Below, piece after piece: positions 26,825 to 35,550 of a stretch of DNA of 64,000 bases; positions within the stretch are counted from its first letter, which is position 1; every line of letters starts with the position of its first letter. Source of the DNA: Pseudalgibacter ostreae (lineage in GTDB: Bacteria; Bacteroidota; Bacteroidia; Flavobacteriales; Flavobacteriaceae). The stretch spans positions 13,991 through 77,990 of the forward strand of contig NZ_JBHMFC010000013.1 in NCBI RefSeq assembly GCF_042427585.1, in the 5' to 3' direction. A program made the position numbers and the translations under genes. The notes under the pieces were generated by a model. The model had not been told where the DNA came from, searched no databases, and saw only the letters and a list, made by a program, of their open reading frames with translations.

Positions 26825-26863
26825 AAAAACCTTTCAAGGTCTAACGCACTCTGGAAGGTTTTT
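26825..26863 (+). terminator. Terminator after the OmpA lipoprotein gene
   Basis: A 9-base-pair stem (AAAAACCTT with AAGGTTTTT) holds a 21-base loop. A second, shorter hairpin (AAAAAGCC 26942-26949 with GGCTTTTT 26962-26969) lies just before the next gene and may be a backup terminator or attenuator. Confidence 0.65.
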
Positions 26864-26985
26864 ACATTTATGCTTTAATTTAAAAAGTCTGCTAGTCTTA
26901 AAAAATGAAGCACCTATAATAAACGGTTTTTTTTATTTAGCAAAAAGCCATATAATTTTAGGGCTTTTTAAACACATACACACAT

Positions 26986-28026
26986 ATGATATATACGACC
27001 TTACCCAATACGGATATAAAAATTAGTAAAATATGTTTAGGTTCTATGACTTGGGGCAACCAGAACACTGAGCAAGAAGGCCATGCCCAGTTGGACTATG
27101 CCCTTGATCAAGGTGTTAATTTTATAGATACTGCCGAAATGTATCCCGTACCTGCAAGTCCGGAAACACAAGGTAAAACCAGCAATATAATAGGTACTTG
27201 GCTACATAAAACAAAAAACAGAGATAAGGTTGTTGTGGCCAGCAAAATTATTGGCCGTTCTAGTGATTACACCGCACATATTAGAAAAACAGGACTTAAC
27301 GCTGCCTCTGTAAGCGAAGCCGTTGACAAAGAATTGAAGCGCTTACAAACCGATTATATTGATTTATACCAAATACATTGGCCAGAACGCGAAACCAACA
27401 CGTTTGGGATCCGAGATTACAAACACGATCCAAACGATAAATGGACCGATAACTTTAACGAGGTGCTACATGCTTTGGAATCTCAGATACAGGCTGGAAA
27501 AATAAGACACATTGGGCTGTCCAATGAGAAGGCATGGGGCGCTATGCGTTTTATAGAAGAGTCTAATAAAAATGCCTTACCTAGAATGGCAACCATACAA
27601 AATGCTTACTCCTTAATAAATAGGATTTTTGAAGGTGACATGGCAGAAATTTCCATAAGAGAAAACATAGGCTTACTGGCCTATTCTCCTATGGCGTTTG
27701 GTGTGCTTTCTGGAAAGTATATCCGTGGCACAGCTGCTGATAATGCACGCCTTAATTTATTTTCAAGGTTTGTACGGTACAGTAGCAAACAAGCTACCGA
27801 GGCCACAAAACAGTATTTAAAAATTGCTGAACAACATAATATGGCGTTGGCCCAAATGGCATTGGCTTTTGTAAATCAACAAGCTTTTGTAACCAGCACC
27901 ATTATTGGAGCAACAAACTTAGAGCAATTAAAAGAAAACATAGATAGCATTCACATAACTTTAGGTGATGATGTTTTGGAACAAATTAATCAAGTACATG
28001 CTGCAATACCTAATCCAGCACCTTAG
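26986..28026 (+). CDS. Aldo/keto reductase
   Basis: A 346-residue NADPH-dependent oxidoreductase of the Tas-like AKR branch; carbonyl substrate unknown. It shows LPNTDIKISKICLGSMTWG at the N-terminus, the catalytic Asp and Tyr in NFIDTAEMYPVP, the Lys in VVASKI, and the His in YIDLYQIHWPER. NADPH-binding residues lie in the C-terminal SSTIIGATNLEQLKEN-like stretch (VTSTIIGATNLEQLKEN). The length matches E. coli Tas (346). It is a single gene preceded by a hairpin and followed by a gene-free stretch. Confidence 0.93.
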   Translation: MIYTTLPNTDIKISKICLGSMTWGNQNTEQEGHAQLDYALDQGVNFIDTAEMYPVPASPETQGKTSNIIGTWLHKTKNRDKVVVASKIIGRSSDYTAHIRKTGLNAASVSEAVDKELKRLQTDYIDLYQIHWPERETNTFGIRDYKHDPNDKWTDNFNEVLHALESQIQAGKIRHIGLSNEKAWGAMRFIEESNKNALPRMATIQNAYSLINRIFEGDMAEISIRENIGLLAYSPMAFGVLSGKYIRGTAADNARLNLFSRFVRYSSKQATEATKQYLKIAEQHNMALAQMALAFVNQQAFVTSTIIGATNLEQLKENIDSIHITLGDDVLEQINQVHAAIPNPAP

Positions 28027-28099
28027 TTTACACCCCTGTTTAATATAGAGTTACTCCTGTGAACATGTTTATTATTGAATAAAAAATAACAGCTAACTA

Positions 28100-28140
28100 T
28101 CAAGCATAAGCGTCTTGTCCTAAAGGCGCTTAAAGCTTGA
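28100..28140. repeat. Imperfect inverted repeat in the convergent intergenic region
   Basis: TCAAGC-A-TAAGCG (28100-28112) pairs with CGCTTA-AA-GCTTGA (28127-28140), two 6-base-pair stems separated by a small asymmetric bulge, with a 14-base loop. It lies between the convergent aldo/keto reductase and DUF3109 genes. There is no long T-tail, so it could be a weak bidirectional terminator or a dispersed-repeat unit. Confidence 0.5.
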
Positions 28141-28263
28141 TTTCAACAAAAACAGCTTTAAAACTACTAGGTCAAACTTATCGTAACACTGGAATTGTTT
28201 TTTTTAATCCAACGGAGTAAACCACAGTTACAAGCGTGTTCTAGAGCCTTATATTAGTGATGT

Positions 28264-28833
28264 TTAACGGTTCATACCTTTTGCAACCGTTTCCAATTCT
28301 GCATACCACTCTTCACCAAATTTCCGAATTAATGCTTCTTTTACAAATTTATAAATAGGCACCTGAAGTTCTCTACCAAGGGTACAGGCATCATCGCAAA
28401 TATCCCATTTCTCATAATTCACGCCAACAAACTCAGAGTATTCTTGAATTCTAACAGGATATAAATGGCATGAAACTGGTTTTTTCCATGCAATTTCACC
28501 TTGATTATAAGCTTCTTCTATCCCACAAAGCGCCGTTTTCTTATCATCAAAAATAACAAAAGCACAGTCTGCGCCGTTAATAAGAGGTGTTTCGAAATCG
28601 CCATAATCATTGGTCGTATAAAGTCCTTGTTTCTCTATAGCTTCGATGCCCTCTTTTCGCAAAAAGGGTTTCACCTTGGGGTAAATAGCTTCCAAAATCT
28701 CAATTTCATTTTTATCAATTGGAGCCCCTGCATCCCCATCAATACAACATGCGCCTTTGCATGCAGACAGGTTACACAAAAAGTCTTTTTCGATAATATC
28801 TTCAGATACAATGGTTTTTCCTATTTGAAACAT
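28264..28833 (-). CDS. DUF3109 family Cys-rich protein
   Basis: A 189-residue cytosolic protein. It has the N-terminal CNLSACKGACCIDGDAGAP and later DCAF, LCGIEEAY, VSCHLYPVR and CDDACTLG, the cysteine pattern of DUF3109, a family widespread in Bacteroidota and distantly like zinc/iron-chelating YkgJ-type proteins. A metal site is likely; a biochemical role is not established to my knowledge. The promoter element TATTTTTG lies at 28906-28913, and the gene appears monocistronic. Confidence 0.9.
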   Translation of the reverse strand: MFQIGKTIVSEDIIEKDFLCNLSACKGACCIDGDAGAPIDKNEIEILEAIYPKVKPFLRKEGIEAIEKQGLYTTNDYGDFETPLINGADCAFVIFDDKKTALCGIEEAYNQGEIAWKKPVSCHLYPVRIQEYSEFVGVNYEKWDICDDACTLGRELQVPIYKFVKEALIRKFGEEWYAELETVAKGMNR

Positions 28834-28905
28834 AAAATGTGGTAAAGTGCCAGATACGTTGTTCTAATAAAAAGAACGCATTAAAATCGGCTTTGTTAGA
28901 ATTTG

Positions 28906-28913
28906 CAAAAATA
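28906..28913 (-). promoter_or_regulatory. -7 element for the DUF3109 gene
   Basis: The minus strand reads TATTTTTG. Expected transcription start is near 28900, about 65 bases before the start codon. Confidence 0.45.
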
Positions 28914-29031
28914 GTTAAACTTTATGTTTTAAATGTAATATTATATAAGCAAAAGAAAAACTAGCCATCATTGGTTATTTTGTTTTAAATTTAATACCGA
29001 ACTTTGTAGTAACTTTTAGTCCGCCATTAAC

Positions 29032-29613
29032 ATGAAATTTAATTTTAAAGAAATCTTTACCGTTTTCATGGTGTTATTTGCCGTGATAGATATTGTTGGA
29101 AACATTCCTATTGTTATAGATTTAAGAAAAAAAGTAGGCCAAATTGAAAGTGGAAAAGCGTCTATTATTTCAGGCATCATCTTGATACTTTTCTTGTTTT
29201 TGGGAAATAGCATCTTAAAGCTTATTGGTATAGATGTAAGCTCTTTTGCTGTTGCAGGCTCTTTAATTTTGTTTTTTATTGCTTTGGAAATGATTTTAGG
29301 GATTACCCTTTATAAACAAGAAGAACAAACGGCCCAAACCGCTTCTGTGTTCCCTTTGGCTTTTCCTTTAATAGCAGGTCCAGGAAGCTTAACGACATTA
29401 CTTGCTTTGCGAGCAGAGTTTAAAGTGGAAAACATTATTGTTGCTATTATTCTAAACGTTATCCTTATTTTTGTAGTATTAAAAACCTCTTCGAAAATCG
29501 AACGTTTTTTAGGCCCGAACGGTATTAGCATTATCCGAAAAGTTTTTGGTGTTATATTACTCGCTATAGCAGTAAAGCTATTCACCCATAATATTAAAGA
29601 TTTATTTATTTGA
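29032..29613 (+). CDS. MarC-family integral membrane protein
   Basis: A 193-residue inner-membrane protein with six hydrophobic segments. The family segments AVIDIVGNIPIV, FPLAFPLIAGPGSLTTLLAL and VFGVILLAIAVKL are readable. MarC/YchE proteins are six-helix membrane proteins whose transport substrate is not settled; the old link to multiple antibiotic resistance was withdrawn. It is first in a probable three-gene unit with a small membrane protein (gap 28) and a short flavoprotein. The upstream GAACTTTG, following a TTG by about 17 bases, is a one-mismatch promoter. Confidence 0.9.
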   Translation: MKFNFKEIFTVFMVLFAVIDIVGNIPIVIDLRKKVGQIESGKASIISGIILILFLFLGNSILKLIGIDVSSFAVAGSLILFFIALEMILGITLYKQEEQTAQTASVFPLAFPLIAGPGSLTTLLALRAEFKVENIIVAIILNVILIFVVLKTSSKIERFLGPNGISIIRKVFGVILLAIAVKLFTHNIKDLFI

Positions 29614-29641
29614 AACCTCTAATTTTTACAACTAAATCCTC

Positions 29642-29845
29642 ATGAAAATAGTATCCTTTGTATTTATAGCCATTGCTATAGCTCTAATCGCTTTTAATAG
29701 TACAAATATAGATCCTAACGCTCTTTTTACTGGAGACAGTATGATTGCTTTTATTACTATAGTAGCGTCCCTTTGTGTTATTTTGATGATGTTAATTTTA
29801 ATAATCTCGAAACGTATTGAGCAAAAAACAAAACAAAGACCATGA
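29642..29845 (+). CDS. Small two-helix membrane protein
   Basis: 67 residues with two transmembrane helices (IVSFVFIAIAIALIAF and MIAFITIVASLCVILMMLI) and a basic tail. It is a common small membrane protein in Flavobacteriaceae without an assigned function. Its stop codon overlaps the start of the next gene by four bases (ATGA), which shows translational coupling and supports its being real. Confidence 0.75.
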   Translation: MKIVSFVFIAIAIALIAFNSTNIDPNALFTGDSMIAFITIVASLCVILMMLILIISKRIEQKTKQRP

Positions 29846-30453
29846 TGTTTGATATTTTAATTATTGGAGGTGGTGCTGCAGGGATGTCTTGTGCTTTGGT
29901 TTTAGGTTCTGCCAAAGATAAGCCTTTTGCCAAAAATAAGCGTATTGGTATTATAACACATCAAAAGACATCGCACTTACAAACGGCTTTATTCAATAAT
30001 GTACTAGGCTTAACGCCAGGCACAACAGGTGCTTCCGTTTTAAAAAGTGGCAAAGCACAATTAAAAGCACTATATCCGCACGTTGAGCAAGTTGAATATG
30101 AGAAAGTTCAAGAAGTTTTAGAACTAGAAGAGGGCTTTAAGGTGGTTACCAATAAAAATACATATAGCAGCAAATTGGTTGTAATCGCTGTAGGCTACAC
30201 TAATCTACTAACTATTAACGGACTAGAACCTTATATTGAACCACATCCCAAATCGCCAATAGATAAAGAACGGATTTGGCTTAAAAACCAAGATCACCTT
30301 ATCAAGAACGGATTGTATGTTGCAGGCACATTAGCCGGTTGGCGCAGTCAATTTGCTATAGCATCGGGAAGCGGTGCGCATGTCGCTACCGATATCTTGA
30401 CCTTATGGAACAATGGCAAAGACACTAAAGTACACGATAAAATAGAGGTATAA
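29842..30453 (+). CDS. Short FAD-dependent oxidoreductase (thioredoxin-reductase-like)
   Basis: A 203-residue flavoprotein. It has the N-terminal FAD-binding ILIIGGGAAGMSCALVLG and a C-terminal LYVAGTLAGWRSQFAIASGSGAHVA, which resembles the second FAD contact of thioredoxin reductases. The NADPH domain and the redox CxxC are missing, and the length is about two thirds of a full TrxR. Short versions like this exist in Bacteroidota; the reaction is unknown. It overlaps the preceding small membrane gene by four bases and is likely part of the marC unit. Confidence 0.85.
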   Translation: MMFDILIIGGGAAGMSCALVLGSAKDKPFAKNKRIGIITHQKTSHLQTALFNNVLGLTPGTTGASVLKSGKAQLKALYPHVEQVEYEKVQEVLELEEGFKVVTNKNTYSSKLVVIAVGYTNLLTINGLEPYIEPHPKSPIDKERIWLKNQDHLIKNGLYVAGTLAGWRSQFAIASGSGAHVATDILTLWNNGKDTKVHDKIEV

Positions 30454-30554
30454 CCGCTTTTAAAATTAAACATGAATGAGTTTAGGCTTTTTTTGATTTA
30501 ATACGCATTAATTTGACAGGATTCTATTAAGCCGAACTGCATAAAAATTTATTA

Positions 30555-32153
30555 TTAAAAATCTGTTTTTTCGCTAAGCTTAATAACTTCATCGATCATG
30601 ATATCACTTTGATTTAAAATTTCTTCAAAAGCACCACTTCCAAAAAGCTGATCGCCAAGAGTTGCTTTTATATAGTGTTTTATAACATCGTGATACGCGA
30701 CGAAAGTTACTTGGGAATCTGCTCTTATATTCAAAAAGTCTTGAAACTCCAGAACCAATCGGTCATCTACTATAAAATCGTCTATAAACGCTTGTTTTGA
30801 AATGCCATCATAGTTTGCACGGCCTCTTTCCAAGATTTCAAAAACAAAAAACCCGATAAAGCCCCGTCGAAGTAAATAGGACAAGGTTTCATTTTGTACA
30901 CTGGTATCTATAGGCACAAACACGTCTGGAATAATGCCTCCACCGCCGTATACAACTTTCCCTTTTGGGGTTGTAAATTTTAAGGAATCGGCTACTTCAA
31001 TTTTATCAGGGTCTAAAAGCTCCCCACTTTCCAATCTATGAAAATAATCGTCAAAATAATCTTTATTGTCTCCATGCTGATAAGAGCGTTGAATAGATCT
31101 TCCTGTGGGTGTATAATAGCGAGATACGGTTAATCGCACGGCACTACCATCTCCCAAACCCATTTCGCGCTGTACCAATCCTTTCCCGTAAGACCTTCTG
31201 CCAATAATAGTCCCCTTGTCATTATCTTGAAGTGCTCCAGCTACAATTTCGCTCGCAGAAGCCGAATTCTCATTTATAAGCACAAATATGGCCCCATCTT
31301 CAAAATCCCCTTTACTAGTCGCGTAGCTTTTCTCAATATTGCCTCGCTTGTTCTTTGTAAACAAAATAAGCTTTTCATCTTCCAAAAACTCATCCACAAT
31401 TTGTTCGGCTATAGTTAAGAATCCGCCAGGGTTATCACGTAAATCTAACACTAATTCTGTAGCTCCTAGGTTAATTAAATTTCGTAGGCCTTCTTTAAAC
31501 TCTCTATAAGAACTCTCGGCAAAACGATTTATCTTTATATAACCCAACTTATCGGTAAGCATATATGCTGCATCTACGCTCTTAATGGGGATGTGCGCAC
31601 GCTTTACCGTAAACTCTAAAAGCTCTGGAGTTCCTTTTCTATAAATTTTCAGCTTAACTTGGGTATCAATAAGCCCTTTAAGTTTCTCTACAACCTGCTC
31701 ATCGGCCAGGTTACTTCCTAAAAGCGAATCGTTGTCTGCCATAATAATCCTATCACCTCCTTTTATCCCCGCTTTGTCGCTCGGACCATTTTCAATGGCT
31801 CTAATAACGGCAATAGTATCTTTGTAGGTGTAAAAACTAACGCCAATGCCCACAAAATCACCTTTCATATTCTCTGCAACGCGCCCCATATCGGCTTGGG
31901 GGATATATACCGAATGTGGATCTAAATTTTCCAATATGGCATTAACCGTAACATCTACGATATTATCGGTATTTACATCATCGACATACTCGTAGTTGAT
32001 ATAATCAATTAGCCTGTTTAATTTATCTTTATTACTATTTTTAGAGAACAATCTATCCGAAGCATCTGCAAAATTCAACTTGCTCCCAATAAATATGCCC
32101 ATCGCCATAGCAACACCTATAATAAGTGGCAAATATTTTCTAAGGTTTTGCAT
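30555..32153 (-). CDS. S41-family C-terminal processing peptidase (CtpA/Prc-like)
   Basis: A 532-residue periplasmic serine protease anchored by an N-terminal helix (LPLIIGVAMAMGIFIG). A PDZ domain lies at about 90-175 (GIGVSFYTYKDTIAVI, SDKAGIKGGDRI). The catalytic core has ENSASASEIVAGALQD with the nucleophilic Ser and RRSYGKGLVQ with the general-base Lys. About 100 extra helical residues follow at the C-terminus. It probably trims or degrades envelope proteins. Its ATG shares one base with the stop of the dCMP deaminase gene (TAATG), so the two are translationally coupled. Confidence 0.94.
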   Translation of the reverse strand: MQNLRKYLPLIIGVAMAMGIFIGSKLNFADASDRLFSKNSNKDKLNRLIDYINYEYVDDVNTDNIVDVTVNAILENLDPHSVYIPQADMGRVAENMKGDFVGIGVSFYTYKDTIAVIRAIENGPSDKAGIKGGDRIIMADNDSLLGSNLADEQVVEKLKGLIDTQVKLKIYRKGTPELLEFTVKRAHIPIKSVDAAYMLTDKLGYIKINRFAESSYREFKEGLRNLINLGATELVLDLRDNPGGFLTIAEQIVDEFLEDEKLILFTKNKRGNIEKSYATSKGDFEDGAIFVLINENSASASEIVAGALQDNDKGTIIGRRSYGKGLVQREMGLGDGSAVRLTVSRYYTPTGRSIQRSYQHGDNKDYFDDYFHRLESGELLDPDKIEVADSLKFTTPKGKVVYGGGGIIPDVFVPIDTSVQNETLSYLLRRGFIGFFVFEILERGRANYDGISKQAFIDDFIVDDRLVLEFQDFLNIRADSQVTFVAYHDVIKHYIKATLGDQLFGSGAFEEILNQSDIMIDEVIKLSEKTDF

Positions 32154-32584
32154 TAGGCTTTTAAATCTTCAATTAACTTTAATTCAATTCCAGCTTTTTC
32201 CAAGAAGCGAAGTCCAGAATCGTCCTTATATGCTTGATGATATACCACTTTTACAATTCCCGCTTGATGTATCAACTTACTACATTCTTTACAAGGAGAC
32301 AGTGTAATATATAATGTAGCACCTTTACAAGACTGTGTAGAGGCCGCTACTTTCAATATCGCGTTAGCCTCGGCATGAAGCACGTACCACTTTGTGTAAC
32401 CTGCCTCATCTTCACAAAAATTCTCAAACCCTGTGGGCGTACCATTATAGCCATCCGATATAATCATCCTATCTTTTACAATTACTGCACCTACTTGCTT
32501 GCGTTCGCAATAAGATAGTTTTCCCCACTCTTCAGCAATTCTTAAATAAGCTTTATCGTATTTTAATTGTTTTTTATCTGGCAT
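32153..32584 (-). CDS. dCMP deaminase / ComE operon protein 2-type cytidylate deaminase
   Basis: A 143-residue zinc enzyme converting dCMP to dUMP for dTMP synthesis. The zinc site HAEANAI with catalytic Glu and SPCKECSKLI with two Cys are readable; YNGTPTGFENFCED is typical of the bacterial ComEB/dCMP deaminase group. It lies downstream of the HupE-like gene (115-base gap) and is coupled to the S41 protease gene by a one-base overlap. That gene order is common in Flavobacteriaceae. Confidence 0.93.
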   Translation of the reverse strand: MPDKKQLKYDKAYLRIAEEWGKLSYCERKQVGAVIVKDRMIISDGYNGTPTGFENFCEDEAGYTKWYVLHAEANAILKVAASTQSCKGATLYITLSPCKECSKLIHQAGIVKVVYHQAYKDDSGLRFLEKAGIELKLIEDLKA

Positions 32585-32699
32585 TCGTATATATTATTCT
32601 TTTTGGGTGTTTAAAACAAGCTAAAATACAGGCCACAAACCATCGCTTCATGCGGGATGTAGAAGCCCCTAAGTTTAACCCATCTTTATGTCCCGTTGT

Positions 32700-33290
32700 T
32701 CAATTTATATAATTGTTTTCAATAATCATGGGAATTACTAACCCTACAACAATGGCCGAAATGACCATTACCCAATCGCGCTTAGAAAACCTGAAAATAG
32801 TTTGTACAATATAGGCCAAAAACAGCACCATAAATACAATTATAATTTGTGCTAATTCTATGCCTAAAGCAAACTCTAGCAATAATAAAAACTTATTATT
32901 AGATTTCCCTGCCCACATATGGAACTCACGGGCAAAACCCAATCCGTGCACTAGTCCAAAAAACAAGGTAGAGAAAAATAATACCCCCACACGTTCTTTT
33001 TGCGCCCCTTTTCCTGCCGTAAGCACATTAAAAAGTGCTACCACCATAATAGTAACAGGAATTAAAAACTCGACTAACTGGCCATTTACACTAACCACAT
33101 GGTAGGCTGCTAAAATAAGGGATACAGTATGTCCTAAAGTAAAAAGAGTAACCAATAACAGCACACGTTTCCAGTCTTTAAACACATAAGGCACTGTTAG
33201 TACAATTAAAAAAAGAACATGATCATAGGCCTTTATATCAAGTACATGGTTCATGCCATACTCTACATTAAACCAAAAATTTTCGAGCAT
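32700..33290 (-). CDS. HupE/UreJ-like integral membrane protein
   Basis: A 196-residue membrane protein with about six helices and the family segments YDHVLFLIVLT, TLGHTVSLILA and GLVHGLGFA, whose His residues are a HupE/UreJ hallmark suggesting nickel or cobalt transport. In Bacteroidota such proteins are found without hydrogenase or urease genes nearby, as here, so the substrate is open. The longer frame from 33335 is rejected because the perfect promoter element TATATTTG (33317-33324) lies within it; the Met at 33290 is the better start. Confidence 0.85.
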   Translation of the reverse strand: MLENFWFNVEYGMNHVLDIKAYDHVLFLIVLTVPYVFKDWKRVLLLVTLFTLGHTVSLILAAYHVVSVNGQLVEFLIPVTIMVVALFNVLTAGKGAQKERVGVLFFSTLFFGLVHGLGFAREFHMWAGKSNNKFLLLLEFALGIELAQIIIVFMVLFLAYIVQTIFRFSKRDWVMVISAIVVGLVIPMIIENNYIN

Positions 33291-33316
33291 AATTGTTAAG
33301 TGTTTAGGGATTGCAC

Positions 33317-33324
33317 CAAATATA
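33317..33324 (-). promoter_or_regulatory. -7 element that fixes the HupE-like gene start
   Basis: The minus strand reads TATATTTG. With transcription starting near 33311, the upstream in-frame ATG at 33335 cannot be in the mRNA, while the ATG at 33290 is about 20 bases into it. Confidence 0.6.
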
Positions 33325-33404
33325 CAATTTATCAAATTCTTTTAATGTAGTCGTTTCTAAAATTATTCTTCCAAAAAACCATTACAACAAATCAACTATT
33401 GCCA

Positions 33405-33412
33405 TATATTTG
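33405..33412 (+). promoter_or_regulatory. -7 element for the small lipoprotein gene
   Basis: TATATTTG, with expected start near 33418, about 23 bases before the ATG at 33441. Together with 33317-33324 it forms a divergent promoter pair. Confidence 0.5.
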
Positions 33413-33440
33413 TATCATCCTATAAAAAACAATACTAAAA

Positions 33441-33962
33441 ATGGCTTTAAGGCTTTTAAGCATTATACTACTATCATCCCTACTGTTTTCATGTAAAAAA
33501 ACAGAAGAAAACACTACAGAAGACACACAAGACATTACTATCAAACCTGTTTCTGAAGTGGATATTTCTAAAATAAACTACACCGAATATGTTTTAGATT
33601 CAAAAACCAAAACCGCCACCGAGAGCTGGCTTAAATATCAGGAATTTGAACAGGTGATTCACCAAGTAAAAGAAGGGGACCTCTCTTATTTTCATGATAG
33701 CGATAGGGAAAACACTATAAGAAATTTTTTTATTGCGTTTAGAAAAGCTATTCCAGATACGATAAACACTCCTGCCATCTCTGCAAGGATTTTGGCTTTA
33801 GAGACTAAAACACATAAACTGGAGAGTTTTGCAAACCTATCTACTACCAGTGAAGAGGAGCTAAACAAAACCATTAAGGAATTTTTGGTGTCCTTCTCCA
33901 ATCTTACACTTCAAATGAATAAAAAACTGGAAAAAGATTCTCAGACTATTGAAAAGCCCTAG
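33441..33962 (+). CDS. Lipoprotein of unknown function
   Basis: A 173-residue protein with a lipoprotein signal (SSLLFSCKK, Cys18) and an acidic, Thr-rich linker followed by a mostly helical domain. Segments such as SWLKYQEFEQVIHQVKEGDLSYF and ENTIRNFFIAFRKAIPDTINT do not match a family I recognise. It should be anchored in the inner or outer membrane facing the periplasm. It is monocistronic, between its own promoter and a terminator. Confidence 0.8.
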   Translation: MALRLLSIILLSSLLFSCKKTEENTTEDTQDITIKPVSEVDISKINYTEYVLDSKTKTATESWLKYQEFEQVIHQVKEGDLSYFHDSDRENTIRNFFIAFRKAIPDTINTPAISARILALETKTHKLESFANLSTTSEEELNKTIKEFLVSFSNLTLQMNKKLEKDSQTIEKP

Positions 33963-34006
33963 TTAAGCATTCAAACAAGTCTACCTCCAGAAAACAAATA
34001 TTATAA

Positions 34007-34045
34007 AAAAAAGCAAGCTTTCTTATAAAAGAAACTTGCTTTTTT
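34007..34045. terminator. Bidirectional terminator between convergent genes
   Basis: An 11-base-pair outer stem (AAAAAAGCAAG with CTTGCTTTTTT) with an inner TTTC/GAAA stem; A-rich on one side and T-rich on the other, so it works both ways. Confidence 0.75.
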
Positions 34046-34074
34046 ATTGCCACATCTCTTAAAAAAGTGTGGGT

Positions 34075-34794
34075 TTATTTTTCAGGCTGCGGGGCGGCCG
34101 GGGCTTGTAATAACTGTTTTTGCCTTAACAATTCGCTTTTGGTAATCTGAATTAGATTAAAATTAGGCGACTCTTTTAGTGCCGCATCTAAAATATCTAC
34201 AGCAGCATCAATATTAGCTTTCGTATCTTTATTGTATACCACTAAAGCATTCAAATACATAAAAGCAGATTTTAAAGACACCTCATAAGGTTGTTGTTGT
34301 TCGTAATATGCTTTTTTCATATCGGCTTTAGAATTTGCCAATCCGTAGATTACGTGTTTTTCGGCTTCAGCATAATCTTGGAGCTGCATATTAAGCTCGG
34401 CCAACTCATAGGCTATTAACGGATCGGAATCCCTTTTAAAAAGCTCTTCAAAATGCTCTAATGCCCGCTTCGGCTGCCTTAACGCTTTTAGGCTCACAGC
34501 CTTCACTTGTACAGCGATATCAGAATCTGTAGGCATGCTCTCGATACTACCTATGGCGTTTAAAGCTTCTATATTTCTTCCTTCACTCATATAAATATAA
34601 GACAAGGTGTCTTTTCGTGCTTGCGAAGGCTGCAATACAATTAAATGGGTTAACCCGTTTATAATCCCTTGCGTATCTCCCTGCATATTCATTTGTTTAT
34701 AATAAGCCTCAAAATGCTTCAACAATTCTGAATGGTTTTGGGCCCCCATTTGAAAACCGCTTACCAACAAAGCTAACACTAAAAATCTTTTCAT
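34075..34794 (-). CDS. Periplasmic TPR-like helical repeat protein
   Basis: A 239-residue protein with a signal peptide (cut after QMGAQ, about residue 19). It is composed of helical pairs resembling tetratricopeptide repeats (RALEHFEELFKRDSDPLIAYELAELNMQLQDYAEAEKHV), and ends in a Pro/Ala-rich tail (APAAPQPEK). It is probably a periplasmic scaffold or adaptor; no specific partner is visible. Single gene. Confidence 0.78.
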   Translation of the reverse strand: MKRFLVLALLVSGFQMGAQNHSELLKHFEAYYKQMNMQGDTQGIINGLTHLIVLQPSQARKDTLSYIYMSEGRNIEALNAIGSIESMPTDSDIAVQVKAVSLKALRQPKRALEHFEELFKRDSDPLIAYELAELNMQLQDYAEAEKHVIYGLANSKADMKKAYYEQQQPYEVSLKSAFMYLNALVVYNKDTKANIDAAVDILDAALKESPNFNLIQITKSELLRQKQLLQAPAAPQPEK

Positions 34795-35026
34795 TTATTT
34801 TACATTTATTTAAAAGGATTATGAGCTGAAAGAGCAGCACTTAAACCCCATTTATTAACAATAGGCTAAAGCTAAAGAAAATTAACATTTAATATCTTAA
34901 AACATTGCTAATTTTTTTATTCAGAAAAAAAACACTATATTTAGAAGTTTGGGCGTACTTTCAAGATAGTTTACTTAAGTTTTGAACAGGTTTTCCTTAT
35001 ATTATTAATCTTAAAAAAATAAAACC

Positions 35027-35491
35027 ATGGCAATAAAAAGTTTTCAAGGACCACGAAGAGCACAGATAAATCCAGGAGATGAAAAGCTTATAAAAGTAAG
35101 TGATTACATGTGCACCACACTCATTACCTTCACTGCAGACCAATCTATAGACAGCGTAATGGAAACCTTAATTAAAAACAGAATTTCTGGAGGCCCTGTT
35201 GTAAATGACAAGAATGAATTAATCGGGATTATTTCTGAAGGGGACTGTATTAAACAAATTAGCGAAAGCCGTTACTACAACATGCCTATGCAAAACGAAA
35301 CCATAGAAAATTATATGGTAAGAGAAGTAGATACTATTGATGGCAATATGAATATTTTTGATGCTGCCAGCAAATTTTTAGAAACAAAACACAGACGCTT
35401 CCCTATTGTTGAAAATGGCAAACTAGTAGGCCAGATAAGCCAAAAAGATGTTTTAAAAGCAGCTATGAATTTTAAAGGGCATACGTGGTAA
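35027..35491 (+). CDS. CBS-domain protein
   Basis: A 154-residue cytosolic protein made of two CBS motifs (about 25-80: VSDYMCTTLITFTADQ, GGPVVNDKNELIGIISEGDC; about 90-150: MVREVDTIDGN, RRFPIVENGKLVGQISQKDV). A CBS pair binds adenosine nucleotides and senses energy charge, usually regulating a partner. No effector domain is fused and no obvious partner lies next to it. Confidence 0.92.
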   Translation: MAIKSFQGPRRAQINPGDEKLIKVSDYMCTTLITFTADQSIDSVMETLIKNRISGGPVVNDKNELIGIISEGDCIKQISESRYYNMPMQNETIENYMVREVDTIDGNMNIFDAASKFLETKHRRFPIVENGKLVGQISQKDVLKAAMNFKGHTW

Positions 35492-35550
35492 ACATTAATA
35501 TTACACGAATATTCCATATCTTTTCTATCGTATAGTGCCTGGTTTAAAAT

